Origin: Anaeramoeba flamelloides
Lineage: Eukaryota; Metamonada; Anaeramoebidae
Direction: 5' to 3'
Length of the DNA: 64,000 bases
NCBI GenBank assembly: GCA_027625915.1
Contig: JANTQA010000047.1
Coordinates: 930,001-994,000 of the forward strand
Shown: positions 21,540-34,670 of the stretch, in pieces
Layout: every line of letters starts with the position of its first letter
Numbering within the stretch: position 1 is the first letter of the stretch
Translations under genes and position numbers: made by a program
Notes under the pieces: generated by a model
What the model was told of the DNA's origin: nothing
The model's input: only the letters and a program-made list of their open reading frames with translations
The model's database searches: none

Positions 21540-22095
21540 TTTCTTTTTTTGTTTTTTTATTATAAAGGAGTAGAATTTAACTCCTATTTGCGGTTAGATT
21601 TTCCAGAATTCAAAAGAATAAAGAAAAATCTTAGATTTTACTCAATTCTTTTAAATTTTGGATAATCGCAGCCAAGTTTTCTTGAGTTTTCTGTTTATTT
21701 GGAAATAAACCAAAAATCACATAAATTTTCTTTTTATTTCTAAAGTAAAAAAAACCTAGAACTTTTCACAAATAAAACAGCAAACCTCAAAAAAACCTAG
21801 AACACTTAACAGAACAAAGTAAAAAAACCACAAGAAAATCAAGACACTCTACGGCACCCTGTACCACTTGTTGTTAGGCGTTTTTTAATTTTTAAATTAA
21901 AAGAAAATTTTTTTGTATTTTCTTTTCATTTCAAAAATTAAAAAAAAAAAACATAATACTTGACTACACTACCTTAATTTCTAAACTTATATTTAGAATT
22001 TTTTTAAAAGATTCAAACACATCTTTATTACCCACTAGAGCTAATAAAGATATTTGAATCTTGTTTATTAATAACATTAAAAATATTATTATTTT
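21540..22095 (-). mobile_element. 5'-truncated LINE, 3' end only (copy at 21.5 kb)
   Basis: The minus strand encodes a last coding segment (LVGNKDVFESFKKILNISLEI, in pieces) that matches the C-terminal end of the LINE copies at 41.0, 48.9 and 61.2 kb. A 3' UTR follows, then a hairpin GGAGT...ACTCC (21567-21584) just before the T run at 21540-21560, which is the poly(A) tail on the minus strand. Reverse transcriptase and endonuclease are absent. Confidence 0.75.
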
Positions 22096-22639
22096 TTAAA
22101 ATAAAAAATTCTTTTTTTGTTAAAATGATATTGAAAATAAAAAGAAAATTCTTTTTTATTTTAAACAGATCGAAAATGAAAAAGACTATAAATTTTTGAT
22201 CGCTAAATCAATTTTTGATAATTTTGACTAATTTCTTTCTTTTTTTCCAATCGAAGATTTTTTGACTTTTAACATTTGGCTGGATTTTTAAGATATTGGA
22301 AAAATCGATAATTACAAGATAAACAAATAATCTTTTTTCCCATTTGAAGTACCGTAATTCTTAAATAGATAAACCCAAATAATATTAGTTGATGGTATCA
22401 AACTTTTTGATTGATCAACAATTGTTAGTGATATTTTAACAAATTTTAGCAATACATTTTTTTTTTTGTAGTACTCATTTCAAAAATTTCAACACAACTC
22501 TTGATTTTTTAGTATTGGTAAATATTTATTTTTTCTTTTGTGGGTATTGTGAATAATGGATAATTGTTAACATTTTCAATTAGTCAGCAGTTCTAACTTA
22601 GTGTTTTCCAGATGGTATATTTACAGGTATTCGAAACAT

Positions 22640-22895
22640 AAATGGAATAAAATTCCAACTGATTTTCATTTATCAATTTTGAAATCTGATTTTTATTAAG
22701 GATTGTTAGTTCACCCAAAATAAAACATAAAAAAAGGACCAAGTAAATAATAAAGAAGTACCAAACAAATGAATAGAAGACCAAAATTCCGATCTAGGAA
22801 TAGAAATTAATACAGAAATAAAAAAAAAAAAAAAAAAGGAAAATGAACTGAAAATTAATACCCATCGATTATTCAAATAAAGGTAATAAGATTTT
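22640..22895. repeat. Dispersed repeat family N, copy 2
   Basis: Shares GTTAGTTCACCCAAAATA and the AAGGAAAATGAACTGAAAAT block with 13385-13600 in the same orientation. A family D element follows about 600 bp downstream, as it does in copy 1. Confidence 0.45.
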
Positions 22896-23490
22896 TTTAT
22901 TCAAAAAATGAGTTTTGGTGTATCAAAAAATTTGAATTGGAGTTTAGAACCTTGATATTAATTTTTTGATATTACTTTTTTGATACAAATTTTTGGCACC
23001 ATTAAGGAAAAATAAACACAATGTGAATTAAAATCAACATTTTATGATAATCTGGAATGGCAATGGAAGGGAAATTGTTTATACATAGTAAAATAAAATC
23101 GACTTAACTAACTATCCGACCCTAAACCAACCTTAAAGAAAATTAAAGTATAAGTTTAATAACCACGGCCATTTTAAAAAGGGTAAAAAACAAAATAATT
23201 ATAAAAGCACTGCTAAAAATAAGTAGATAGCAATTTCTCAACTGCACTGAAGATGCTTTTGAAAACTTTTCTTCCATATTTTTTTTAAGATTATTTTAGA
23301 TATAACAAGTTTACCATTTCAAAGAAATCTTGAAAATAACAAAATATACGTACCTAAAATTGTGAATGGGAAAAAAATTTTACAACAATTTTTTTCTTCT
23401 TCCTCTTTTTTACTTTGGAAATTTCAAAGTCATAAATCGGAACGGGTATTATCTTTATATTCTTTGAGTAAGGCCTTTTTATTATGCAAG

Positions 23491-24093
23491 TTATTTTTAA
23501 AAAACGAGAGGCATATTTATTTGAAAATATATTTATTAAACTTAATTCTACTATTATTATTTAAATATCCATAATTGAAATTCATCATTTATTGATTTTG
23601 TTAATAATTCAATATATTTGTTTGTTTGTAAGATATTATTTTAATTAAAGAGATCAAAGTTTCTGATCACAATTTTATATAATATATTTTAGGAGTGAAA
23701 ATTGGTGTGGTTTTTTTTTCTTTTTGATCATAACATTTATTTTTTTCTTAAGAGGGGTTGATCTGAACAGAATTTCAAATAGAAGAGAAAACATATAACT
23801 GCATTTTATTGCTTAAAAAAAAAGTTTGTATTCATTGTTATATTGCCCATTTTTTTATTGTAATTGGATCAGTGCCTTGCTTTGTATAAAAAAATATGGT
23901 GTTTATATTTTTTTCATTTTTAGAAAAAATTTTGGCGAATATATTTTGAAATATAAACAATAGGTTCTGATTCCAATCAATGGTACTAATATTTCCCTTA
24001 ATTTTATAACACCAATTTACTAATAGAAATACTCCCAAATAGAATATTATTTGAAATATAAAAAAAAAATTGCCCACTTTTTTGGAAATTCCT
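23491..24093. mobile_element. Family D TIR element, copy 2
   Basis: Interior TTTATTTGAAAATATATTTA and GAAAACATATAACTGCATTT align with copies 1 and 3. The right end is TTTTTTGGAAATT. The left terminal repeat is degraded. No coding capacity. Confidence 0.7.
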
Positions 24094-24338
24094 TAGATTG
24101 ACATATTTTGGATTTATTGAAAATTCTAAAGGAAATGATCATCGAAGAATTGAAAAAATACTAATAAATGAGATTAAACTTTATCAAATTGATAGTTCAA
24201 AGACCAGTATTTGATTATTTTTTTTTCAAAAAATAACAAAAGTGCAGTGTTATGTGCAAGTGTGCACACGTGCGAATAATACCAATAAGAAAAGAGCATT
24301 AAGAAAAAGTTTGGTATCACAATCCGGTTAAAAATTTC

Positions 24339-24577
24339 AATACTGAAAATCTCATGCTTTTTATCAAGCTTTGGATCTTGAAAACCTTTTAAATACTTTC
24401 CAGCAACGTTAACAATGAGAAAAGGACTGTAAAAGTCATGTGACTGTTTCTGAGTGAGTAATACCGAAAATCTCAAGCTTTTTATCAAGCTTTGAGCCTT
24501 TCAATCAATTTCCAAACCTTTCTAGCAACTTTAATAAGGGGGAAAGCTTTGTAAAAGTCATGGGATTGTTTCTCGTG
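24339..24577. repeat. Tandem duplication of a 120-bp unit
   Basis: Two adjacent units begin AATACTGAAAATCTCATGCT and AATACCGAAAATCTCAAGCT, and both contain TTTTTATCAAGCTTTG and GTAAAAGTCATG(T/G)GA. The copies have diverged at many sites. It is distinct from all the TIR families here; function unknown. Confidence 0.8.
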
Positions 24578-24850
24578 TTGAAATTAGAGTGTTCAATTAT
24601 TTGTTGTGAAAAAGCCCATTCACAAAACGTTTTTTGCCTTATAATTTTGTTTCCAACAAAAGTAAGATTTAAATTTTTACGTTATTAAAAATCGGAGCTG
24701 GTTTGATCCAACCTTTTTTGAAAGATTGGATTGGTTGTAAAACTATTTCTTAACAAAAAATGTATCTGTCTCTTCCATAATATATTTTAGATTACAATCC
24801 AAGCGTTTGGATTTCAAGACGGAACCAATTTCAGCACATTTTCTTTTGAT

Positions 24851-25169
24851 TCAAAAATGTTTAGTCATTTGAAACGATTCTCCACTAATCGAGAGATAGT
24901 GGATCTTATAATTAGCTTTGTAAATTAGAAGTATATAAATTACAAGCCAATCTCGAATACAATTCCATTTAAATGTAAAATCCCAGTAATAACTCCCAAA
25001 GTACAAAGTATCTTTTTGTGATTGTTTTTTTGGAAGAATAACTGAGCATCTTGAAATCACAAAAAAGAGAAGGTAGTTTGTTAAAAGTTGATAAAACAGT
25101 TTTTTTAATTGAACACTGAAAGTGGGTCTTCCACTGTTTGCCTCTTGTTTTAAAGATAGTCTTTATCAC
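24851..25169 (-). other. Unrecognised open stretch with coding-like composition
   Basis: Two overlapping minus-strand frames (69 and 66 codons) between 24851 and 25169 use a wider range of codons than the surrounding AT runs. One contains a WxFTFKWNCIRDW-like block. I recognise no domain. It may be the remnant of a mobile-element gene or chance. Confidence 0.2.
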
Positions 25170-25482
25170 TTTTTTCGAACACTTTTTTATAATGTCACTA
25201 CTTTTTCGTTTTCGTTTTTGTTTTTATTTTAAAATTCCAATTTTAGCAACCTGAGATCCACAGGCAATGAAATAGTACTTGAATTTTATACTCTCAGAAG
25301 AAAAAGAGATCAACTCAAGAAAGATATGGTCTTTTTTAATTTTTGGTACACTCTTTACAACTTGGTTGTTCAGTTGAAAGAACTATGTTTTTTTTTGATT
25401 TTTTGTTCATGAGTAATTTTGTCTTGGTGAAGAAGAATTTTTTCATTACGCTTCAGTTCTTTGTATCGAAAGATTTATTTTA

Positions 25483-25680
25483 TTGGATCGATTTCAAAAT
25501 CTTACAAAAAACCTTTTGTTTGTTGAATTTGTTTTTATTGAAAGAAGAGGATTTTTGTTGATAAAGCAAAACATCCAAAAAAAAGGAATTTGGAATAGAG
25601 TCACTTACGAAAGTGGTTTAAAATATTTGGAAGAGTGCTTGTATTTGATAGTGTGTGACAATTATGAAAAAAATGATTAA
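25483..25680 (+). other. Unrecognised short open frame
   Basis: 65 codons ending TAA; the C-terminal part (IWNRVTYESGLKYLEECLYL) looks less repetitive than AT noise. No domain, neighbour or splice context supports a function. Confidence 0.2.
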
Positions 25681-27070
25681 TCTTTAAAAAATATGTGAAC
25701 CAATAATCTCATTCCTTGTAAAAGTACTTTTTAATCATTGAAAAGTGTTGGATAGTTTTTGAAAGGTTTGAAAATTAATTGAAAAATGTAATCTTTGATA
25801 AAAGTTATGAGATTTTTTGCTGTTTATTATAACTTGTGTTGTGATAAATTCTTGAACAATGTTTTTGTTAAGGCGTAACAGTTTTAAAACCAAGTGTGAA
25901 ACAATTATGTTTTTGTTCTTCATGTGTACTCAATTATCCTCATTATAATATTCAGATCAAGAAAAAACATTGATTCAAGAGTTTTCCTTGATCATCTATT
26001 TCTATAAATCTGGAAATATGAGAACCCATTGACATATAAGAAATTCGGATCGAAAGATACTGAAATTATTTTTAATTGTATAACATTTGTGGAAGGCCAA
26101 ATTAATTTATGAAAGGTCTACTATTTTCCATTTAACAAATGAAAATGTTATTTATAGTTCCCGAATATAATGTCGTCTATTTGATAAAAAAACCAATAAG
26201 AAATAATTTTTTTCTGAATTTATATTTGGTTATTTCCTTTTGGAATTTTGAGATAAAAGCGATAAAAGTGAAATTTGATTTTAACATTAGTTTTTTCTCT
26301 GATAAGACACACACTTCTTGATGAATAATAATGAATAAGAGTATTAACTATTGCTCTTTGAATCATTAGTATTATTGTTCATTCAACCTCTTCATACTTG
26401 GCATATCTACAATGTAAAGTAAAATCCAAGCTTGTTTTTTCGTAGAAAGCTATCGAATTAAATGATCAATAGAATAAATATTTAACAATAATTAAATATG
26501 ATATTTACTTCTTAAAATACTCCCATTAAAAAAAGAAAATTTAAATATAATAGATCTAATAGAATATTTTCTAAAAAAAGTTTGAACAATTTTTTAAAAT
26601 TTTAATTTGAATAAAAAATGGAGTAACTAGTAACCTTAAGAAAAATCTAATAAGAAATTTCATGTCCATTTTCATGAGAAGGAGATGATTTAAAAATCAT
26701 CCCAGTTCTCATATCATCGGAATCATATATTATATACTTCATAATATTAAGTATTTAAGAGAATTATCTGTAATAAAAAAACATTTATTTCCATTCAAAA
26801 TTTATTTTCAATTTTGGAATAAGACCAATAAACAAGAATATATTACTGTTTAAATATTTATATTTATTCTCAATTATTCAAGAAATTTTTTTAAAGAGAT
26901 AAAAATATAACTTTGATTTGATTATTTCAATCCCCAAAAAATCTTGGAACAAATTCAAACGAATATAACATATAACATGAAAACATAACCATGTATTTTT
27001 TGTTTCAATTTGGGTTTCCAACCTTTGCATTAAAACCAACTTTTAAATATAAATTGTAGATATATATATA

Positions 27071-27264
27071 CAGTCAGTTTCACTTTTAAGGAACAAACTT
27101 TCAACTAAATTTAAGGCACCAAAAAAATCTCAAATTAAAGCACAAAATTCAAATTCTAGTAAAAATAAATTGTAAAAAAAAAAATTCCAAATTTTGTGCC
27201 TTAATTTGAGATTTTTTTGTGCCTTAAATTTCGTTGAAAGTTTGTGCCTTAAAAGTGAAACTGA

Positions 27265-27267
<3 letters not shown>
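27071..27267. mobile_element. Family A palindromic MITE, copy 3
   Basis: 197 bp, bounded by TA at both ends within a TA microsatellite. The left end CAGTCAGTTTCACTTTTAAG and right end CTTAAAAGTGAAACTGACTG are exact complements over 20 bases, and the whole element is nearly self-complementary. It is well preserved and probably recent. TA targeting and CAGT termini point to Tc1/mariner mobilisation (inference). Confidence 0.92.
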
Positions 27268-27295
<28 letters not shown>

Positions 27296-27560
27296 CTGAA
27301 TATTAATTTTTTATATATAATTATTGTTAAGGAGTTTTTGGTAAAAATAATTTTCAATAAAAATTGTATTTGTATTAAATTAGTTTTATTTTTTACAATA
27401 ATTAATTTCTGAATAATTGGGTCGACCTCGATTTTTTTGTCAATTCGTTAATAAGGAACTAATTTTGATAAAATTCTATATAGGGTTTTGTTTATTCAAA
27501 TAATACTAGAATTATAAGAAGAAAAATTTCAGATCTATCAGTTATTCAAAATATTATATA

Positions 27561-27758
27561 CAGTCAGTTTCACTTTTAAGGCACAAACTTTCAACGAAAT
27601 TTAAGGTACAAAAAAAATCTCATATTAGAGCACAAAATTTGAAATTTTAGTAAAAATAAATTGTAAAAAAAAATATTCCAAATTTTGTGCTTTAATTTGA
27701 GATTTTTTTGTGCCTTAAATTTCGTTGAAAGTTTGTGCCTTAGAAGTGAAACTGACTG
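27561..27758. mobile_element. Family A palindromic MITE, copy 4
   Basis: 198 bp with TA on each side. Its ends are the same as copy 3 apart from one change in the right arm. It lies about 290 bp from copy 3. Confidence 0.92.
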
Positions 27759-28019
27759 TAAAGGGGTTTTATTGTAAAAATAATACCATTCTTCAATCTC
27801 AAAAAACATCCAATAATAAGTATGCTTAGAAATCTGAAATAATTCTTTTTTAAATATTAATTCAATTTCATTTAAGTAGAATTCATTTTGAGTCTTTTAT
27901 TTACTTCTATTTCAATTTTTAAATTTATTTGTCAAATTAAAAACTTTTAAAAAATCAAAAGTAATTCTTGACAAATAAAAAAATCACAAGAAACGAACTT
28001 TTCAAGAGATACAATAAAA

Positions 28020-28331
28020 ATGATCTTTAACACTCATAATCAACAACAATTATCACAACACACCTCTTTAAATATTGCTTTAGCTTTGAAATATTACAAA
28101 TATAAGAGGAATTATTACACAATGAAGAAATACTAACAATTGAAAATAGCAGAACAACCTTTTGAGGTTAAAAAAACTTTCCATACTTTAATGATCAGAA
28201 CTTTAAACAGAAGAAACTCACACAACCGTTCCTTTCTTTATAAAAATAACAAATTAATTCCAAATAGAGGACAAATAAAACGCAAAATTTTAATCGAGGT
28301 TGTTTCATTCTTTTTACAAATTGTTTCATAG
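28020..28331 (+). pseudogene. Unrecognised 104-codon frame with one internal TAA
   Basis: From the ATG at 28020 a single frame runs to the stop at 28331, interrupted once by TAA at 28134-28136. The residues on both sides (HNQQQLSQHTSLNIALALKY before; EQPFEVKKTFHTLMIRTLNR after) have balanced composition unlike the AT-driven frames around. Downstream parts are Lys/Arg-rich. No family was recognised. It could be a decayed gene, a decayed mobile-element gene, or chance. All eight host genes end in TAA or TGA, so TAA is not reassigned here. Confidence 0.35.
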
Positions 28332-28499
28332 TATATGTTTTCAAAAAATAAAATATTTTAATTTTTAGTTAATTATAATGAGTTCGAAAAAAAAGTGTAA
28401 ATAACAAAAAAAAATATTTTTTCAAAAAATATAATGCAAAAAGTTCATAAAACTTTTAATTGTCTATTTATATATCTAGAATTATTCTTTATTTTTTTA

Positions 28500-28694
28500 C
28501 AGTCATTTTCACTTTTAATACACAAACTTTCAACACCCATTAAGGGGCAAAAAAATCCTAAATTAAAGCACAAAATTCAAATTCTAGTAAAATAAATTGT
28601 AGAAAACATAAATTCTAAAAATGTGCTTTAATATGAGATTTTTTTGTGTCTTAAATTTTGTAGAAAGTTTCTTTCTTAAAAGTGGAACCGACTG
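28500..28694. mobile_element. Family A palindromic MITE, copy 5
   Basis: 195 bp flanked by TA; left end CAGTCATTTTCACTTTTAAT, right end AAAAGTGGAACCGACTG. More diverged than copies 3 and 4. Confidence 0.85.
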
Positions 28695-28930
28695 TAAATG
28701 TAAATTTAATTTTCTCTAATTTATCTATGAAAATTATAATAGACTAATTTAGTTAATATTGTCAATAAAATAAGTAAAATCTATTTTTTACATAAACCCT
28801 TTTACAAAATAAAATATTTATAATTCATTGATATTTATTATAATAATCATGAAAAATGGATTCTTTCAAGAAAGAAAAAAGTTTTTTTTTGAATATTTTT
28901 GATAAATATCCAATTTGAATAATAATTATA

Positions 28931-29125
28931 CCAGTTAGTTTCAAATTTAAGGCACAAAATTTCCACCCAATAAAAGTCAGATAAAAATCTCAAATTTAAA
29001 TCACAAAATTTGGAATTATTTTTTTACTATTTATTTTTCTAGAATTTGAATTTGGCGTATAAATCGAGATTTTTATTGTACCTTAATTTTCGTTGAAGTT
29101 TGTGTCATAAAAGCGGAACTGACTG
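28931..29125. mobile_element. Family A palindromic MITE, copy 6
   Basis: Flanked by TA; left end CCAGTTAGTTTCAAATTTAA, right end AAAAGCGGAACTGACTG. It is the fourth copy within 2.1 kb. Confidence 0.82.
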
Positions 29126-30559
29126 TATTTACCTCGCTAATTTAATTCTATAAAACTTTTAAATTTAATACTGTATGTATCAAAAAAAAAAAAAAATAGT
29201 AAAGAATCCAAAATATTATATTAAAAATATGTTAATATTTTTTGGTGATAAAATTATTTTTAAATTTTAATTTTGAAATATACCATCCACATATATTTCA
29301 TAAATACACCAATAGTTATTGTGATTTGTTTTATCTGAACTATTTGTATTTGAGTGTGAAATATACGATATGTGTAAACTTTTCCAGGAAATTGCCAATT
29401 GAAAATTCAATAAATTTTTAACTTGCCTTGGATTTATAAAATAAAGTAACAATAATTGATTGTAAAATATCTAAAGCGCATTAAAAGTGATTTTCTAAAA
29501 TAAAATGTTGTTTTGTGATCTTTGATCAATTTTTTCCATTTTTTAAAAAAGATTCAAAATCCAATATATTTTCAAATTTTATCAAAAAAAAAATCACCCA
29601 AAAGGGTTTTGAAATCTTATTGTTTGTATAGGAAGTGTACAAAGGCATACTTTTCATAAAAAAAGTTGAGTATTGAAAATCAGTTGGTATAAATAATCTA
29701 CTTAATTTCAAAAAAAAATTCACAAATTTTTTGAAGTTTGTATACAAAAAAAAAAAATATTTAAAGTATAATTGAAATCATTTTTTTAGTTGTTTAACAA
29801 AAAAAACTGAGAATAATAAAAAAACATTTAAATTGAAAATTTTGATAAAATAATTTTCCAATATGAATATAATTAAACGGAAAATAGAAAGAAAAACTCT
29901 AAAATTCTATTTTTTTTTTTAACTATTAAAAATATAATTTTGATTATTACTATGGAGGATTATTCATAATTCAAAAAATCTCAATATCAATATAATTTCC
30001 TTTTATTTTTCGATATTTTATATATTAACAAACATATAAAAGTACTTTAAATTAATAAATACAATGAAATAATAATATTACAAAATAACAATTTTAAATA
30101 ATAATAACTTGTTATTTTCACTTTGAACAATTTAAGGTTGAAAAATTAAAAAATATCTTATTTTTTCTAAAATTAACACATTGTATAGATTAATTAAAAT
30201 TAATAAAAAGATCAATTATTTATAAGATAAATTTCAAAATTAGGTTCAAACTTTTTTTTTGTTTTTATTTTTCTTTTTTCCTTTGTCTTTCAAAGAATCA
30301 AATGATTGGACTGTTTTTTTTTATTATTATTATAATTAATATTTATAGGTTATTATCTCTAAAAACTTTAGTAAAACACATTATTATAAAAAAATTAAAA
30401 AAAAATTTTTATGATGAAAAATCTGTTGCTATTTTTAAAATTTAGCTTATTTTAAATTTTATTTTTAACTGTTGGTTTATTGTTCATGTATTTTTAAAAT
30501 AACATTAAATTGGTACAGTTGTCGAAAAAAAGTGAAAAAATGATAAAGGCAAAATACTT

Positions 30560-30931
30560 TTTTTAATTGTAAAACGTATACATTATATATTATGAAAACT
30601 AAAATCATTTAAAAGAAGAAACAAATTAAATTCAAATAATAATCCATGTTATTATTTTCAACCAAACCAACATACATAATTTAAATCTACTTTCATTATT
30701 GAAATTGTTGATGTAGATTTGGAGATCTCAAAAATTTTTTAATAATTGGAACAAATTATTAATAATAATTGATCAATCAAAGTAAAGCTCAGACCAAAAG
30801 ATTGTATTTTTTTTAAAAAAAAACTATCATTGCGTTTAGTCCTTCATTTTTTCTTTCTTTATTTATTTATTCTTTTATTATTTTATCTTCTTTGAATTTT
30901 GAGGTTCTATTAATGTTCCTAATTAAAAACT
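30560..30931. mobile_element. Family K non-autonomous element, copy 2
   Basis: The right end AGGTTCTATTAATGTTCCTA and the interior AATAATTGATCAATCAAAGT match copies 1 and 3. The left inverted repeat is too degraded to place exactly. Confidence 0.6.
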
Positions 30932-31719
30932 ATATTTCACTTTTTTTCCACAAGAGTTAATTTTTTTATTCACAAATACTATAAGAAAGTTACAAAAATA
31001 AGATTCCATCAGAATAATTTTTTTTTTTATATGAAATTTTACTTTTTCTTTTTTGATCAAAAATTCAAACTGGTGAGAAGTGATGTATTGAACTCAAAAT
31101 AACTTTTAAAAAGGAATTTATTTATCTGGTTTTCAGTTCTCTATTGTTGGTATCGGGGTATGTTGTTTTTCAATTTTTATTGAATCTTTATTACCAAGGG
31201 TACTTAATCATCTTTGAAAAAAGATATAAATTTGTTTTACGATCCTCTTAATTATTTAAAATTTTTAATAATTCACAATTAAAAAAAATAACAAGTTAAG
31301 AAGAAAAGATTCATTTAGTGAGTTTCCCTTGATGAATTGTTAAATTAAATAATGTTTTTTTTTTTTTGTTTTTTTTTAATGGTTATCGAGGGAGAAGAGA
31401 TTAATTGGTTATTTGTTATATTGATAAATGACTAAATTAAATATTTATGTAAATATTGGGGATTTTTTTGGTTTCTTATAAAATTAGACAAAAAACAACA
31501 AAAAAAAAACAATCCCAAAATGATTTAGTTCTTAAACTATTAAATTTGAATATAAAAAATTATTTCCCGATTGCAATTTTTGACAATTGAAGAATTTGAT
31601 TTAGTAAATCGGTGAATCTATTGACTGGTGCATAAACAAAAAAAATACTCAAATCAACATTGAATAACTATAATCAATATAAAAAATATAAAGGGTCTAC
31701 ATTTATTGATTTTCCGCAC

Positions 31720-31886
31720 ACCCAGCTTTAAATTTAAGTCACAAACTTTTAACAAAATTTCAAGTACAACAAAATCTCAAATTAAAGTACACAATTTGGA
31801 ATTTTTTTTCTACATAAGATTTTGCTAGAATTCAAATTTTATGTCTTATTTTGACTTTTTTTTGTGCCTTAAAAGTGGAACTTGTT
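31720..31886. mobile_element. Family A MITE, degraded copy 7
   Basis: Recognised by the arms TTTAAATTTAAGTCACAAAC and GTGCCTTAAAAGTGGAACTT and the core TTTTGCTAGAATTCAAATTT. Both terminal CAGT motifs are lost, so it is an old copy. Confidence 0.7.
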
Positions 31887-34670
31887 GGATTAATCATAAC
31901 TTTTTATGAATAGTATCTCAAATTGTTATTTCTTTTACTCGTTTTTTTTTCCAATATCATAAATGTAGTAAAATAAATACAAATATTTAATTATTTGTTT
32001 CGAAAAAATTTATCAAAAAAGTACATCACCATATGTAAGAACGGTTTTATTTGTGTAATTTTCCCAGTTTGTGTAGAATAAAAAACTCTTTATTATGTTA
32101 ATAACGCTTCAAATAATAAAAGTATTCTTGTTGAAACTGATCATTGCTGAAAACATATTAACTAACAAAAATTTATTATTGTTAGTTAAAACTTTTTTTG
32201 AAAAAAAGTCAATTTTCCTAAAATAATTGGGATTGAAATGCCTAAAGCATTTGGGTTTGAGCCCATTAGTTTTCTTTTTTCTCCATAATAAAGATCAAAA
32301 AAAAAATAAAATAGTGCTTAAACGGTGAATCTAGACATATACAATATGAAAAGATTAATCTTTTTTAAAATGTTTGTGATAAATTGGCTATTAAGAGATT
32401 AAAGAATATGTGAATATTTTTTTTTGTTTTTTCAATTTTTGTAAATGGGGATTCTAATAATTTTTTTTTTGGAAATAAAATTTTTTGTTAATTAGAAGAA
32501 ATCAAATTCCACAATCTCCTTTTGGCTGAAAATCCACTCTTTGGGTATTGGGGAAACACACTATAAGTGACTAGGGCCTTAAGAAAACTTTTTATTCGGG
32601 TTAAATTTTTTGTCAAAGAGATATACTCAATTGTTTTCCTGTTCGTATTTTAATTTTTTATTGTAGAGATCTGAAAATCTACTTTTATTAACTGAAAGAA
32701 ATGCAAATAACCTTAACAAAAAATCACAGATCTAAACGAATTGATATATTTGAACAAAATCTAAGTAAAGTGGCTATACTCTAAGGCAAAAGAATTGATA
32801 ATCCAACGGTTTTTTTATACTTGTATTTGAAATTTAAATGGGGAAATATTTTTATCAAATTATTAGTTTATAATTCTTCAAGAATCTGTCAAAAAGGATT
32901 TTTGTTTGACATAAAAGTGTCTCAAAATATTACATAAAACAATAAATCTCGAAATTAATAAAGATACCATATTTTAGTTTATTTCCTCGAAATTTCTGAA
33001 GACAGAAAAAGAGGAAAACCAATTGTAAATGATGTCTCATTTATTATTCAGATACTTTTAAAATAAAAAATCAATTGATACTATTTCGTTATTCTCCCAT
33101 ATTTTGTTGATATGACAGTATGTTCGAAAGCAAATAAATTAACTGGACAAATTGTTATTTTTTCAATCGTTTTAGGGAAATAGTTCCAAAATAAATTATC
33201 TATTAAATCGAAAAAAAAGCATATTAATTTTTCAACATAATTAATGAAAGGTGAAAATACTTGGTAACTCATCAAACCTGTTGAGTCAAATTGAATTCCT
33301 ATTTTAAGGAAAATATTTTTCAATATTGTAAAATTGCAAACTATTTTTTTTAAATTGGAAAAACCTAAATTTGACATTACTATTAATTGTAAAATATTAA
33401 GATCAAAATTTTCATTCAGCTTTCTTTTAAAAAAAACACCACCTCAAGAAGTAAAACAAACCATCAAAGCCCCCAATTCTAAAAGTGAAAATTAATAATT
33501 TAAACTGATTTTCATTTAAAAAATTGAAATTTTCCATGATTTTAACACCTTTTTTTTTTTGATAAGATGAATGAAAATTTTCTTCCATTTATTTTACAAC
33601 AAATAGTAACAAGAAATTTTCAATGCTAAAGCTATTTCATTTTGTTTTTGAATTAAAATTTATTGTTAACCCAAAAAACCCTTTTATTTTTTTTTTTTGT
33701 AAAAAAAAAAGTTTTTTATATCGAGGTAAATAATTGAAGATCTAAGCAGATTGGTTCAGCTTTCGTTAGGGTGTTAAAGGGATTGCATTCTTGATAAAAA
33801 ATTGTTAATCATTTTTTAATTGGATCAAAGATCAACAATCTTAGAAGTTCAAAGTTGATGATAATATGTGACATAACAAATTAGGTAAAAAAGATTTGTA
33901 GAATATCTAATACTTTTTTTTTTTTATATTTAGCCTTAAAAAAAATCTGATAAACATAAGATTTGATCCAATAAAATAACAAAATTTGAAATCTTGAGCT
34001 GGACTAAAGTCTTTTTGAATCCAAGTATATTGGATATAAATCTTTTATATATTATTAGTATTGTTACAAGCTAAAATAACAATTCCTTCTTTGAAATTTG
34101 TATAAAAATTAATTTATAAAGTAATTACAAAAATAATTCAACAAAATAAGATGAGTACTATTTTTTTAAATATTCCTTATTGTGTAATAGGCAATATTGC
34201 TGAATTCCTAAGAAATACTATGATTCAAAAACTCTAAAATCTTTCCAATTTTTATTAATTATATATTTTTTTTTTTTTGATCGAAAATAGAAATAGAATT
34301 TTTACTTTATCTTTGATAATGAGGAAAACTATTAATCCAATATATTTATTTTTTTTTCTCAGTTTGTAGAGATCTATTAAAACTAAATGGGAGAGTGTCT
34401 TTTTATTTTCAAAAAATTGGAACAATACGGATAAATACTGAAAAATGATTTTCACTTTTTTGCCCACTTTCGGTTTTTAGAATTGTTTTTAACAGCTTTG
34501 GAAATAGAATTTTATTTTTTGAAAAAATGAAAAAGCGTGGTAAATTAGTTGATGTTTTTCATTTTTTACAGTCTATTATAACATTTTAAATACTTGTTAG
34601 CAAGGTATGAAAATGTGAATAATAACCAAAAAGTTGAAAACTTTTTTTTGAATTTATTAATATTGTTAGA

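Noticed and set aside
27130-27809. Several 72-75-codon frames with SLLRHKLSTKFKAQKNLKL
   Set aside because: They repeat because they lie in family A MITEs; the palindromic repeat, not a gene, makes the similarity.
32220-32290. Possible tRNA-like segment around GGGTTTGAGCCCATTAG
   Set aside because: No acceptor stem, anticodon arm or D arm could be drawn around it.
33081-33377. 98-codon minus-strand frame
   Set aside because: Long for this DNA, but there is no domain, no splice context and strong Phe/Ile/Lys/Asn bias; not supported as a gene.
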